Assembly: GCA_028282295.1 (NCBI GenBank)
Contig: JANQIE010000233.1
Coordinates: 1-45,703, forward strand
DNA: 45,703 nt
Reading direction: 5' to 3'
DNA from: Desulfobacterales bacterium
Lineage (GTDB): Bacteria > Desulfobacterota > Desulfobacteria > Desulfobacterales > JANQIE01
Made by a program: the position numbers and the translations under genes. Shown in pieces: positions 34,074 through 42,187 of the stretch. The notes beneath the pieces are model-generated. The model saw nothing but the letters and a program-made list of their open reading frames with translations. It made no database searches and had not been told where the DNA came from. The stretch's first letter is position 1; each line of letters opens with the position of its first letter.

Positions 34074-36818
34074 TTAAGTTTGGGTTAATAATTTGCGTAA
34101 GACATAGGGTAAAATGCCGCCGTTTTCAAAATAGGCGACATCGACGTCGGTGTCCAGGCGGCAAATCACATCAAATTCTACGGGTTTACCATCGGCAGTT
34201 TCGGCGCGAACCTTCAATGTTTTTCGCGGCGTTATGTTGTTGATACCGCTGATGGAATAGATCTCCGAGCCATCCAGCCCCAGCTTTTGCCATCCGTCCC
34301 CCTCCTTGAAGACCAACGGCAGAACACCCATGCCCACCAGGTTACTGCGGTGGATGCGTTCATACGACTCGGCAATGACGGCCCTGATGCCGAGCAGGTT
34401 GGTCCCCTTGGCGGCCCAGTCGCGTGATGAGCCGGTGCCGTATTCCTTGCCGCCCAGCACGATAAGCGGTGTCTGCTCCTGGCGGTAGGCCATGGCGGCA
34501 TCGTAGATGAAGTCTTCCTGTTCCTTGGTTTTAACGGTGAAACTGCCCTCCTTGGGGGCGACCATCTGGTTTTTGATCCGGATGTTGCCGAAGGTGCCGC
34601 GCATCATCACTTCATGGTTGCCGCGGCGCGAACCGTAGGAATTGTAGGCTTGCACGGCGACCCCTTTGGCGGTCAGGTACTTGCCGGCCGGATAGTCTTC
34701 GGGAATGGCGCCGGCAGGTGAAATGTGGTCGGTGGTGACCGAATCACCGAGTACGGCCAGGGCGCGGGCGGCGGTCACATTGCCGGGTTTGGTCAACTCC
34801 AGACTGAAACCGTCGAAGTACGGCGGTTTTTTGATATAAGTTGACTGCGGATCCCAGGCAAAGGTAACGCTTTCGTCGATGGTCAGATCCTGCCAGAACT
34901 GGTCGCCGTCGAAAATGCGGCCGTACTGCTTTTCGTAGAAGGCTTGTTTGACATGGGTTTGCACCAACGCCTCGATGTCTTCGAAAGCGGGCCAGATGTC
35001 TTCCAGATAGACCGGTTCACCGTTCGGGTCGAGGCCCACCGGTTCCTGTGTCAAGTCCACATCGATACGGCCCGCCAGGGCAAAGGCGACCACCAGCATG
35101 GGCGATGCGAGAAAATTGGCCTTGATGCTCTGGTGGATCCGGGCCTCGAAATTACGGTTGCCCGACAACACCGCCGCCACGGTCAGGTCGTTTTCCTTGA
35201 TGACCTTTTCGATCTCGGGGTGCAGGGGGCCGCTGTTGCCGATACAGGTGGTGCAGCCGTAACCGGCGGTGTGAAAGCCCAGGGCCTTGAGATACGGCAT
35301 CAAGCCGGCGTCCTCCAGGTAGTCGATGACGACCTTGCTGCCCGGCGCCAGTGAGGTTTTAACCGTTGGCGGCACCCGCAACCCGCGCTCGACCGCCTTT
35401 TGGGCCACAAGACCGGCGCCGAGCATCACATAGGGGTTGGAAGTGTTGGTACACGAGGTGATGGCGGCGATGACCAAACACCCGTCGCACAACTTGGCGG
35501 CGGTGTCGTTAATTTGAACATCGAACATGCGTTGGGCAATCGGTTTGCACTTGCGTGGACGGCTGGTTTGGCAGCCCGATTCGTCATGGAATTTGGAGAT
35601 ATGGGCCGTGTCGGTGTCCCGGTCGTAATCGCAGCCGAGCACCTCGGCAAACGCCGGTTTCAAGTTTTGCAGGGTGATGCGGTCCTGGGGCCGGGCCGGG
35701 CCGGCCACAGAAGGCTCGACCGTCGCCAGATCGAGTGTTACCACGTCGCTGTATTCCGGGATCTGCGCGGCGTCGTAGTAAAGGCTCAGCGCCTGACTGC
35801 ACGCTTTGACCATTTCGGCGCGATCGCCCCGGCCGGTCATTTCGAGGTAGTCGATGGTTTTGTCATCCACCGGGAAAAAGCCGAGGGTGGCGCCGTATTC
35901 CGGGGTCATGTTGGAAATGGTGGCCCGGTCCGGGATGGTCAGACTTTGCATCCCCGGACCGAAATACTCGACGAATTTTTCGACCACGCCTTTGTTGCGC
36001 AGCAGTTCGGTCACGGCCAGCACCAGGTCGGTGGCGGTGACGCCCGGTTTCAAGGCGCCGGTCATTTCGACGCCCACCACCTGTGGAATCGACATGTAGT
36101 AGGGCTGGCCCAGCATGACCGCTTCAGCCTCGATACCGCCGACGCCCCAGCCCATGACCCCGATGCCGTTGATCATCGGCGTGTGGGAATCGGTTCCCAC
36201 CAGCGTGTCCGGATAGGCGATGGTGCGGCCGTCGCCGTCATCGGCAATGATGACCCGGCCCAGGTATTCGAGATTGACCTGATGACAAATCCCCGAACTT
36301 GGCGGAACCACCTTGAAGTTGGAGAAGCTTTTCTGGGCCCATTTCAACAAACCGTAGCGTTCGCCGTTGCGCTCGTATTCCTTGGCGACATTATTGGTCA
36401 GGGCCTTATCCGAACCAAAGAAGTCGACCTGGACCGAGTGATCGACAACCAGTTCCACCGGCACCAGGGGGTTGATTTTTTTCGGATCGCCGCCCAGGTC
36501 CTCTACCGCGTCGCGCATCACCGCCAGATCGACCACCGCCGGCACGCCGGTGAAGTCCTGCATCAACACCCGCGCCGGGTGGTAAGGGATTTCCACCGGC
36601 GCGGCATATGTTTTCTGCCATTTGGCGATGTTCATCAGATCGTCGTCCCTGACAATCCGGCCGTCGAGCTTGCGCAGCAAGTTCTCCACCAGGATGCGGA
36701 TCGAATACGGCAACCGGCCGATATCGGCCAGCCCTTGTGCTTCAAGCTGTTTTATATCGTAAATCGTAAACTCCCCCGTGCTGGTCGTTACGCGTTTGGC
36801 AAAATCATCCCTGTTCAT
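34074..36818 (-). CDS. acnA: Aconitate hydratase AcnA
   Basis: A 914-residue TCA-cycle enzyme that interconverts citrate and isocitrate. The [4Fe-4S] ligand cysteines are in SCTNTSNP and GYGCTTCIGNSGP. IRP/AcnA hallmarks are present: VVDHSVQVDFFG, PPSSGICHQVNLEYLG, the C-terminal swivel domain beginning DHISPAGAIP, and GTGSSRDWAAKG. Length fits AcnA rather than AcnB. AAGGAGAGATCTT precedes the ATG. It can serve in oxidative or reductive TCA flow. The gene is upstream of cheX, but the 110-base gap argues against a tight operon. Confidence 0.96.
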   Translation of the reverse strand: MNRDDFAKRVTTSTGEFTIYDIKQLEAQGLADIGRLPYSIRILVENLLRKLDGRIVRDDDLMNIAKWQKTYAAPVEIPYHPARVLMQDFTGVPAVVDLAVMRDAVEDLGGDPKKINPLVPVELVVDHSVQVDFFGSDKALTNNVAKEYERNGERYGLLKWAQKSFSNFKVVPPSSGICHQVNLEYLGRVIIADDGDGRTIAYPDTLVGTDSHTPMINGIGVMGWGVGGIEAEAVMLGQPYYMSIPQVVGVEMTGALKPGVTATDLVLAVTELLRNKGVVEKFVEYFGPGMQSLTIPDRATISNMTPEYGATLGFFPVDDKTIDYLEMTGRGDRAEMVKACSQALSLYYDAAQIPEYSDVVTLDLATVEPSVAGPARPQDRITLQNLKPAFAEVLGCDYDRDTDTAHISKFHDESGCQTSRPRKCKPIAQRMFDVQINDTAAKLCDGCLVIAAITSCTNTSNPYVMLGAGLVAQKAVERGLRVPPTVKTSLAPGSKVVIDYLEDAGLMPYLKALGFHTAGYGCTTCIGNSGPLHPEIEKVIKENDLTVAAVLSGNRNFEARIHQSIKANFLASPMLVVAFALAGRIDVDLTQEPVGLDPNGEPVYLEDIWPAFEDIEALVQTHVKQAFYEKQYGRIFDGDQFWQDLTIDESVTFAWDPQSTYIKKPPYFDGFSLELTKPGNVTAARALAVLGDSVTTDHISPAGAIPEDYPAGKYLTAKGVAVQAYNSYGSRRGNHEVMMRGTFGNIRIKNQMVAPKEGSFTVKTKEQEDFIYDAAMAYRQEQTPLIVLGGKEYGTGSSRDWAAKGTNLLGIRAVIAESYERIHRSNLVGMGVLPLVFKEGDGWQKLGLDGSEIYSISGINNITPRKTLKVRAETADGKPVEFDVICRLDTDVDVAYFENGGILPYVLRKLLTQT

Positions 36819-37272
36819 AAGATCTCTCCTTGGCTAAATTGTTGCGTGTTGCTGTATGCAATTGATAGGTAGTGCCCATATGGGCACTAGCGGCGGTGTC
36901 TTCCAGGCAATCGAAGGGCCCCTTGTTCATGAGTGCTGTCAAATATCCTTAAAATAAAACCGGTTGGGTCGGCAACAACGAAATAAAGCGACTATAAAAA
37001 AATCGACGGCGGCTGTCAATTATCTCCCGATAGCAGCCAGGGAAATTGTATTGGATAGTTAGAAGAGTCGAAATTGATTGAAGGGGTGGTGGGCCGTGAG
37101 GATTGCCGGGAATTGTCTCCGCAACAGATCGCCTTGCTGGCGGCCTGCTTGGCGGGATCTTTGAATTGAAAGGGCCGACCGTCAGGTGTAATGATAACGA
37201 AGGGTCTTGCACCGGTCTTTGGCTGTGTTAAGGGCTCGCGTATAAAATGTGAAATTATTTTTTGCGCGAGCC
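36819..37272. other. Gene-free interval upstream of acnA
   Basis: About 450 bases with no supported gene. The acnA promoter should lie near 36850-36950; the direct repeat GTGCCCATATGGGCACTA at about 36874-36890 is a nearly perfect palindrome (GTGCCCATATGGGCAC) and may be an operator site. Confidence 0.5.
36873..36888. promoter_or_regulatory. Perfect palindrome upstream of acnA, possible operator
   Basis: GTGCCCATATGGGCAC is a 16-base perfect palindrome about 55 bases upstream of the acnA start codon. Its position and symmetry suit a dimeric regulator's binding site. No regulator gene adjoins it, so this is inference. Confidence 0.4.
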
Positions 37273-37274
37273 CT
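37231..37274. repeat. Stop-codon hairpin element, copy H3
   Basis: Outer arms AGGGCTCGCG (37231-37240) and CGCGAGCCCT (37265-37274) pair perfectly; the inner part is AT-rich (TATAAAATGTGAAATTATTT). On the minus strand the element begins within the stop codon of the small gene at 37273-37500. A truncated, inverted copy is at 38214-38245. Confidence 0.7.
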
Positions 37275-37500
37275 AAAGACGGCCGGTGGTGTAGCACACC
37301 GCCGCAATATGAACCGTGTCCTCATCCAGGTCGATGCCGCGCCAGCCGTGTTCAGTCAGACGTTGCTGCAATTGCGGCCGGCCAAGCTCAGGATTGTCGG
37401 CAAAACATTTTTTCATACTGCGGATATAGCAACCGATTAAATTGTCCTCCATGCCCAGTTTTCGTAAACGATCGATTAAAACCAGTCTCAAAGCACTCAT
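37273..37500 (-). CDS. Small hypothetical protein
   Basis: A 75-residue cytoplasmic protein without signal or membrane segment. It starts MSALRLVLIDRLRKLGMEDNL, has a helical N-terminal half (CYIRSMKKCFADNP) and a conserved-looking HGWRGIDLDEDTVHIAAVCY near the end. GGAGAAGTAA precedes the ATG, which supports a real gene. The family is not recognised and no function is suggested. Its stop codon TAG lies in the hairpin element H3. Confidence 0.7.
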   Translation of the reverse strand: MSALRLVLIDRLRKLGMEDNLIGCYIRSMKKCFADNPELGRPQLQQRLTEHGWRGIDLDEDTVHIAAVCYTTGRL

Positions 37501-37853
37501 TTACTTCTCCATCCCTGCTGGCCAATTCGAACGCCCCCCTCCTGCGGTCGAATTTATTGTCGTGCCTTGTGTGATTGGCCTTGCCACACAATTTGAGTAG
37601 AAAATCCTGCAGGAAACATGCCTTCAGGCCGATGGGTGTTTCGCGTATTGATTACAGCAGGTTAACCAACGCAGCGTTATTTGGGGCGGTGTTGGGTTGG
37701 GTAAAAAAAGTTATAAAATTGGTGGGAGTATATAGGGTATGAAAGTTATTACATGATCGCACGGCGCGACGATCGTTAACGCAACACGCCTGTTGACGCA
37801 CGACGGGGCGAGGCGACGTGATACGAAAACTGAGGGAGATAAAACGGGCGCTG
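37501..37853. other. Gene-free interval
   Basis: About 350 bases without a supported gene or obvious structure. It should contain the promoter of the small gene ending at 37273. Confidence 0.4.
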
Positions 37854-38141
37854 CTATTTTTGACGTTTCACAAAACGCAGGAACACGCGATAATTACCGG
37901 ATTGAATATCGCGCGGGATTTTGTAGCCGTCCGGAATCAGCAGCACCATGACGCGCCCGCCGGCCGGGTCTTCAACCGCCGATTGCCGCCCTCGTTTGTT
38001 TTGACCGTCGAAAGTGTTCTGGCGCCGGCCGCGCGGCGGCCTGACATTCAAGACACTGGCTTCCACCGCACCGGGCAGGACCTGCGTGGTTTTATCCTTG
38101 ACCGCGGACATGCGTGCTGTGCGTCCAATTACGATTTCCAT
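37854..38141 (-). CDS. Small basic hypothetical protein
   Basis: A 95-residue protein rich in Arg and Lys. The start at 38141 (MEIVIGRTARMSAVKDKT) is chosen because GGAAAGGAAAAG lies upstream; the frame extends further without a site. The middle (RPPRGRRQNTFDGQNKRGRQ) is likely disordered. The C-terminus (VMVLLIPDGYKIPRDIQSGNYRVFLRFVKRQK) looks beta-rich. No family is recognised. It lies downstream of the radical SAM gene on the same strand. Confidence 0.6.
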   Translation of the reverse strand: MEIVIGRTARMSAVKDKTTQVLPGAVEASVLNVRPPRGRRQNTFDGQNKRGRQSAVEDPAGGRVMVLLIPDGYKIPRDIQSGNYRVFLRFVKRQK

Positions 38142-38213
38142 GGCAACTTTTCCTTTCCGTGATACCGGGTACATTTTACTATCCATCGTATCGGCGAATC
38201 GAGCCGGCGGCTT

Positions 38214-38245
38214 TAGGGCTCGCAAAAAAAAAATCACATTTTATG
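38214..38245. repeat. Truncated inverted copy of the stop-codon hairpin (H4)
   Basis: TAGGGCTCGC followed by an A-run and TCACATTTTAT is the reverse complement of the right half of H3 (37245-37275). The other arm is missing. It lies just past the stop codon of the radical SAM gene. Confidence 0.6.
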
Positions 38246-38251
38246 AATCAG

Positions 38252-39565
38252 TTAGAAATTTTCCCTGGGGGGATTGAAATAGCCCGATTTTAGATGGGGA
38301 AATCGTTTGCGGACCTGTTTGAGCAGCGCTTCGATGCCCATTGCCGGACTGGGCGGCGCGGCCTGGGCCATCGCCCGGCAATACTGCTGCGGGTCGTAAT
38401 TCAAGTTGCGCCACTGGATCAGATGGATCGGGTGGTTTTCCAAAAACCGGAACAGGGCGTCGGCCTCATGGGCTGAATCCGTGAAGCCGGGGCAGTTCAG
38501 GTAGTTAAGGGAGACAAATTTGCCCTGCTCCAGGGCGATGTCGATGGTTTTGATCACATCGGTGAACGCATAGCTTTTAGGCCGGAAATAAGCGGCATAG
38601 CAGGCCGGGCGGACGCTGTTCAAACTGACCCGGATGCTGTCGAGGCCGGCGGTGAACAAGCGTGTGGCGACTTGGGGTAGTGAGCCGTTGCTGTTTAAAT
38701 TGATCGTGCCGTGCGGTGTGGCGCGGCGGATGCGGCGAATTGCCGGTTCGATGACCTGCGCCGCCAGCAGGGGATCCCCCTCACAGCCCTGACCGAAACT
38801 TACCACCGCATTTTCGACCCGTTCAATATGGGTCAAGGCCACGGCGGCGATTTCTTCCGGCGAGGGGGTAAAGTCGATGCGATGCTGACAGCTCGACATG
38901 GTTTTGTCGGCTTGCAGGGAAATACAGCCCAGGCAGCGGGCATTGCAGGTCTGGGCCGTCGGCAAAGGCGCTTCAAAGCGGCGGAGGAAGAAATTTTTAC
39001 CGGCCGGACAGCCGTATTGCAAGGCGCAGGTTTCCAGATGGCGCCGCAAACGGTTGCGCGGCAGGCGGCGGCGCATTTCCGCGACCCCGGCTTTTACTTT
39101 GGCAAGGGGCATGAGCCGTAAGTCCTGGCGCGGCTCACGGTCCACCCGGACCACGGCCGACCGAAATCCGTTGCCCTGCCAGCCCACCGCCCCGTAGGCG
39201 AACAACGGCAGCAGGCCCGCGCCGGCCTCCTCTTCATAAGCGCAGAAGCTGGTGTTGACGTAGCCCGGCGAATTGAACGCCGCCACCGGCCGCAACGGTT
39301 CATCGGGTTGATAGGGATTGCGGGTCAGGGTCTCAAACCCATTGTGCGCAGGATTGAAGACCACCGGATACCGGTCCGGCAGAAACATCAGTTCGCCGCC
39401 GTGAGGCATGGTGACCGTGTTGGCGGTGGTCAGCGGCAGCAACGCATCGCCGGCCATCCCCACGGCGCCATAGCCGTCGAGTTCGAAGATTTCACCCTGG
39501 GCACCGGCCACCACTGCCGTGATCAGGGTCTCCCTGTTTTTTTTGTTGCGCGCAGGTTTCGGCAT
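38252..39565 (-). CDS. Radical SAM protein with unassigned N-terminal domain
   Basis: A 437-residue protein. The cluster motif CNARCLGC (C207, C211, C214) has the CxxxCxxC spacing of radical SAM enzymes. It is followed by SFGQGCEGDPLL and NLNSNGSLPQ, which resemble the SAM-binding GGEP and related strands. Residues 1-200 form a separate, Gly-rich domain (MAGDALLPLTTANTVTMPHGGELMFLPDR) that I cannot assign. The substrate is unknown. The gene is the nearest one to the CRISPR array, but nothing in it suggests a CRISPR role. The ribosome site is weak. Confidence 0.85.
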   Translation of the reverse strand: MPKPARNKKNRETLITAVVAGAQGEIFELDGYGAVGMAGDALLPLTTANTVTMPHGGELMFLPDRYPVVFNPAHNGFETLTRNPYQPDEPLRPVAAFNSPGYVNTSFCAYEEEAGAGLLPLFAYGAVGWQGNGFRSAVVRVDREPRQDLRLMPLAKVKAGVAEMRRRLPRNRLRRHLETCALQYGCPAGKNFFLRRFEAPLPTAQTCNARCLGCISLQADKTMSSCQHRIDFTPSPEEIAAVALTHIERVENAVVSFGQGCEGDPLLAAQVIEPAIRRIRRATPHGTINLNSNGSLPQVATRLFTAGLDSIRVSLNSVRPACYAAYFRPKSYAFTDVIKTIDIALEQGKFVSLNYLNCPGFTDSAHEADALFRFLENHPIHLIQWRNLNYDPQQYCRAMAQAAPPSPAMGIEALLKQVRKRFPHLKSGYFNPPRENF

Positions 39566-39641
39566 GAGTCAATTTCGGTTAGAATGAATTACAGTTGCGT
39601 GTTTCATCATTGCATCGGGATGTGTTTTACGCAATTAGCTT

Positions 39642-39785
39642 GTGTCCATCCGGAAATGGCATCTTTTGGCCCCCGGCGGCGTTCTCGCATTTTTAAAATC
39701 CTCGACATAGCCTGCTATGCCTGCGGTTTTAAAAAATGCTCGGGCCTTGCCGGGAACCAAAACCTACCATTTCCAGATGGACACT
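39642..39785. repeat. Dispersed hairpin repeat, copy R3 (complete)
   Basis: A full copy with outer arms GTGTCCATCCGGAAATGGC and ACCATTTCCAGATGGACAC. The inner stem is GCATTTTTAAAA (39687-39698) with TTTTAAAAAATGC (39727-39739), a third arm sequence that pairs with one bulged A. The loop CCTCGACATAGC...GCTATGCCTGCGG is conserved, with a CATAGC/GCTATG pair replacing the CGTAGC/GCTACG pair of R1 and R4. Confidence 0.88.
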
Positions 39786-39935
39786 AGCTTTAGACCGGTT
39801 GCGCCCGATAGGCAAGAGGCTTTTGGATGTGTGGCTTTTCTAGGCGCGGATTTAAAGCCGGCTACCGATGCGTTGACAGGCATGAAACCGGTCGCTATGA
39901 TGCCCGGCATGACCATCGAGGCGGTGCGGTTCTAA

Positions 39936-40036
39936 ACGGCTGACACCCCAAAAAAAGAGAGAAAAAAAGGGTGTAAATTTTTGGTAAAAAAGTGTCCACC
40001 AAAAAAGTGCCCTGATTTCAAAAAGTTCCAGCAAGA
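39936..40036 (+). promoter_or_regulatory. Probable CRISPR leader
   Basis: An A-rich, gene-free stretch directly before the first complete repeat. Because the degenerate repeat is at the other end of the array, the leader and new-spacer end should be here. It contains AAAAAAAGAGAGAAAAAAAG and lies upstream in the usual orientation for the GTGTTCCCC...ACCG repeat. Confidence 0.65.
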
Positions 40037-40494
40037 GTGTTCCCCGCGCGTGCGGGGATGAACCGACTAAAATTCCGGCCCCTACAACCATTAAAGCGTG
40101 TTCCCCGCGCGTGCGGGGATGAACCGATCTCAACGAAATCAGCATTATGTGGGAATATGTGTTCCCCGCGCGTGCGGGGATGAACCGGGCTGGGCCGTCG
40201 GCGTGGCCCAGGCGGACTACGTGTTCCCCGCGCGTGCGGGGATGAACCGATCCTGCTAACGAGGGAAATTCATCGAAATATGTGTTCCCCGCGCGTGCGG
40301 GGATGAACCGATGAAATCCTTTTGTATAAATGGGAGTGCACAAGTGTTCCCCGGGCGTGCGGGGATGAACCGCCATTAACGACGGCGCTTTCCGCGAATT
40401 AGGTGTGTTCCCCGGGCGTGCGGGGATGAACCGTAAAACTGCCACTGGCTTTGGGTGAATATCGTGTGTTCCCCGCGCGTGCGGGGATTCCCAT
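40037..40494 (+). CRISPR. Type I-E CRISPR array, 8 repeats and 7 spacers
   Basis: Repeats of 29 bases start at 40037, 40098, 40159, 40221, 40282, 40344, 40405 and 40466. The unit begins GTGTTCCCCGCGCGTG and ends GGGGATGAACCG, closely like the E. coli type I-E repeat, with a CCCCGC/GCGGGG stem. Spacers are 32 bases, two of them 33. Repeats 6 and 7 have G in place of C at position 11. The last repeat loses the motif after GGGGAT, marking the trailer end. No cas1, cas2, cas3 or Cascade genes are in the window, so the array is orphan at this scale. Confidence 0.97.
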
Positions 40495-40687
40495 ATTTTA
40501 ATTTCTTGTTGAGTTTTCACGGAAGGCTCAAAAAGTAGCAAGACATATAAGCGGCGGTCAAAAGTCTACGGCTGGATTGTGACTCAAGCTCCAATGTGTC
40601 GTTGAAGGCTGTTCATATGTTTACGGGCGGGGTAGTCTTGCAGACATTAGCGGACAATTACTTCCCGGTGCGCGCGGCTGCTCTTTC

Positions 40688-40716
40688 CGTCATGCCCGCG
40701 AAGGCGGGCATCCAGG
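40688..40716. repeat. REP-like hairpin
   Basis: CGTCATGCCCGCGAAGGCGG continuing to GCATCCAGG forms a TGCCCGC/GCGGGCA stem. A related unit with changed but pairing arms (CCCCGGC/GCCGGGG) is at 45675-45703. This type of short palindrome is common in many proteobacterial genomes. Confidence 0.8.
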
Positions 40717-40827
40717 AACGTACCGCTCGGCAGACAGGGATTCTCAATCACGCGACATTGTGGGATTTTGGCGGTAAAAAAGCTATGCGCCGATTTACTT
40801 TAGTGGTTTTGATTTGATGACACCGGA

Positions 40828-41448
40828 TCAGAACTTACAACTGCCCAGCAGGGTGCAGATCATGTCGCTCGCCTGTTCCATGGCCAGTTGGCTCATGTTG
40901 AAGACCAGGTGATAGTGGTCCGCGCGGTCGTAGTCGACCTTGCCGAACTTGCGGTACAGGTTGATACGCCGTTTGTCTGCCATCTCCACCACCCGCGTGG
41001 CCTGCTTTTTGATCATTTCGTACTTGTTCTCAATGAATTTGACCCGGTGGTCAAAATCGGCAACCAGCAATATGTGGTACGTTTCGGGGCGGTTTCTTAA
41101 AATGTACTGCCCGCCGCGTCCCAGGATGACCGCGTTGCCCTCGTCGGCGATTTTGGTGATAACATGATGAAGCATATCCGTGTAAATTTCTTCATCCAGA
41201 TAACCGCGCTCACCGTCCAGCACCTTGGATACCAGCCCCTTGGGCACCACGCGTGAAATGAACTTTTGAAATTTCCCGCCGGCCTCCTTTTCCATCGCTT
41301 CCACCCAATCGGTGGAAACCTTGGCCTTCTTTGCCACCATTTGGATGACTTCATTGTCGAAGAACGAATATCCCAACCGTTTCGCAATCAATTCACCCAG
41401 GGTCAAACCACCGGCTCCATACATGCGGGAAATCGTGAGTACGGCCAT
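40828..41448 (-). CDS. Cytidylate kinase-like family protein
   Basis: A 206-residue protein of the Cytidylate_kin2 type. The N-terminus VLTISRMYGAGGLTLGELIAKRLGY aligns with the P-loop of cytidylate kinases (ISR.YGSGG...A..L). ILGRGGQYIL and the NLYRKFGKVDYDRADHYHLVF region are characteristic of the family. AAAGGAGGTACC precedes the ATG. It is probably a nucleotide kinase, but the family also includes members of unproven activity. It is flanked by the CRISPR region and the repeat R4. Confidence 0.88.
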   Translation of the reverse strand: MAVLTISRMYGAGGLTLGELIAKRLGYSFFDNEVIQMVAKKAKVSTDWVEAMEKEAGGKFQKFISRVVPKGLVSKVLDGERGYLDEEIYTDMLHHVITKIADEGNAVILGRGGQYILRNRPETYHILLVADFDHRVKFIENKYEMIKKQATRVVEMADKRRINLYRKFGKVDYDRADHYHLVFNMSQLAMEQASDMICTLLGSCKF

Positions 41449-41902
41449 CGGTACCTCCTTTTTGATGTCGGGTTACGTCGTCATTATGTAAATGATCTTT
41501 ATCCGCAATCCTTAATTTTTAATTCATAATTCTTAATTTTCACTGGCCTTCTCAACGATTTTTGGCCCAGACCGGCGTTCTCACGAATTTGAAATCTTCG
41601 ACGTAGCAGGGCTACGCCTGCGGTTTCAAATTCGTTGCGGCCTTGGCCTGAACCAAAAGCTACTATTTCCGGATGGACACTTACGGCCAACGGCTATGGG
41701 CTGTAAGGGGTTTACATTGCAAGATTTTATAAACCATACATTAAGTATGCGGATTTGACAAACGGCAAATTCCCGATTATAAAAACAGAGCCTTATTCTT
41801 TCCTCTTTGCCAATCCCGTCTTAGTATTGGCGGCTGTTTTTGCGACCGGTTAGTGCAGTTTTGAAAGGAACGTTAATCGACGGATATGAACAGCGATACG
41901 CA
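41449..41902. other. Intergenic region between the kinase and the ATP synthase operon
   Basis: About 450 bases holding the repeat R4 (41559-41681). The stretch 41690-41840 is AT-rich and should contain the Fo-operon promoter (TTGCAA at about 41718 is a candidate -35), but a matching -10 is not clear. Confidence 0.5.
41559..41681. repeat. Dispersed hairpin repeat, copy R4 (left end truncated)
   Basis: The inner stem CGAATTTGAAA (41584-41594) with TTTCAAATTCG (41624-41634) is the same as in R1. The loop carries CGTAGC/GCTACG. The right outer arm, ending TTTCCGGATGGACACT at 41681, is complete, but the left outer arm keeps only its inner part (TTTTTGGCCCAGACCGGCG). Confidence 0.88.
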
Positions 41903-42187
41903 ATGGTTTTGAACTACAAAAAGCATCAAGGGTGGTCTGAAAACCTACAGATTGTCATGCAACTGGGTCTGACAATGGCCGGCTGCATTTTTTTTTGCTT
42001 TTTTGCAGGGCGTTACCTCGATGTCTGGCTTGACGGCAAGGGCGTTTTCACCGTTTTGGCAACGTTATTCGGCATTGTCGGCGGGGCCGTGGTGTCATAT
42101 CGTCAGATTATGGAGGTTTTGAACCGTCCTGCCAAGGCGTCACCATCGGATGCGTCACAATCGAACGATGATAAAGACACCGGTTAG
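41903..42187 (+). CDS. AtpZ/AtpI-like ATP synthase accessory protein
   Basis: About 94 residues with two transmembrane helices (LTMAGCIFFCFFAGRYLDVWL; VFTVLATLFGIVGGAVVSY). The GRYLDVWL...G..FTVLATLFGIV pattern is that of the AtpZ/AtpQ family encoded at the front of ATP synthase operons. The start is uncertain: the frame is open from a TTG at 41840, and the ATG at 41903 is chosen as the first good start before conserved sequence. The family is thought to aid assembly or supply Mg2+. Its end overlaps the next gene by 20 bases. Confidence 0.82.
   Translation: MVLNYKKHQGWSENLQIVMQLGLTMAGCIFFCFFAGRYLDVWLDGKGVFTVLATLFGIVGGAVVSYRQIMEVLNRPAKASPSDASQSNDDKDTG

Noticed and set aside
35400-36872. 490-codon plus-strand frame opposite acnA
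   Set aside because: It is the antisense shadow of the GC-rich aconitase gene; its translation is rich in His, Gly and Arg with no domain.
39717-39935. Plus-strand frame ending just before the CRISPR leader (…MMPGMTIEAVRF), considered as a cas gene remnant
   Set aside because: Its first third lies in the repeat R3, and the rest shows no match to Cas1, Cas2 or other known Cas sequence that I can recognise. There is no ribosome site.
39852-40541. Minus-strand 229-codon frame across the CRISPR array
   Set aside because: It is a translation of the repeats (periodic RFIPARAGNT units) and not a gene.
40596-40817. 73-codon plus-strand frame after the array
   Set aside because: It runs through the REP hairpin and has no ribosome site or recognisable domain.
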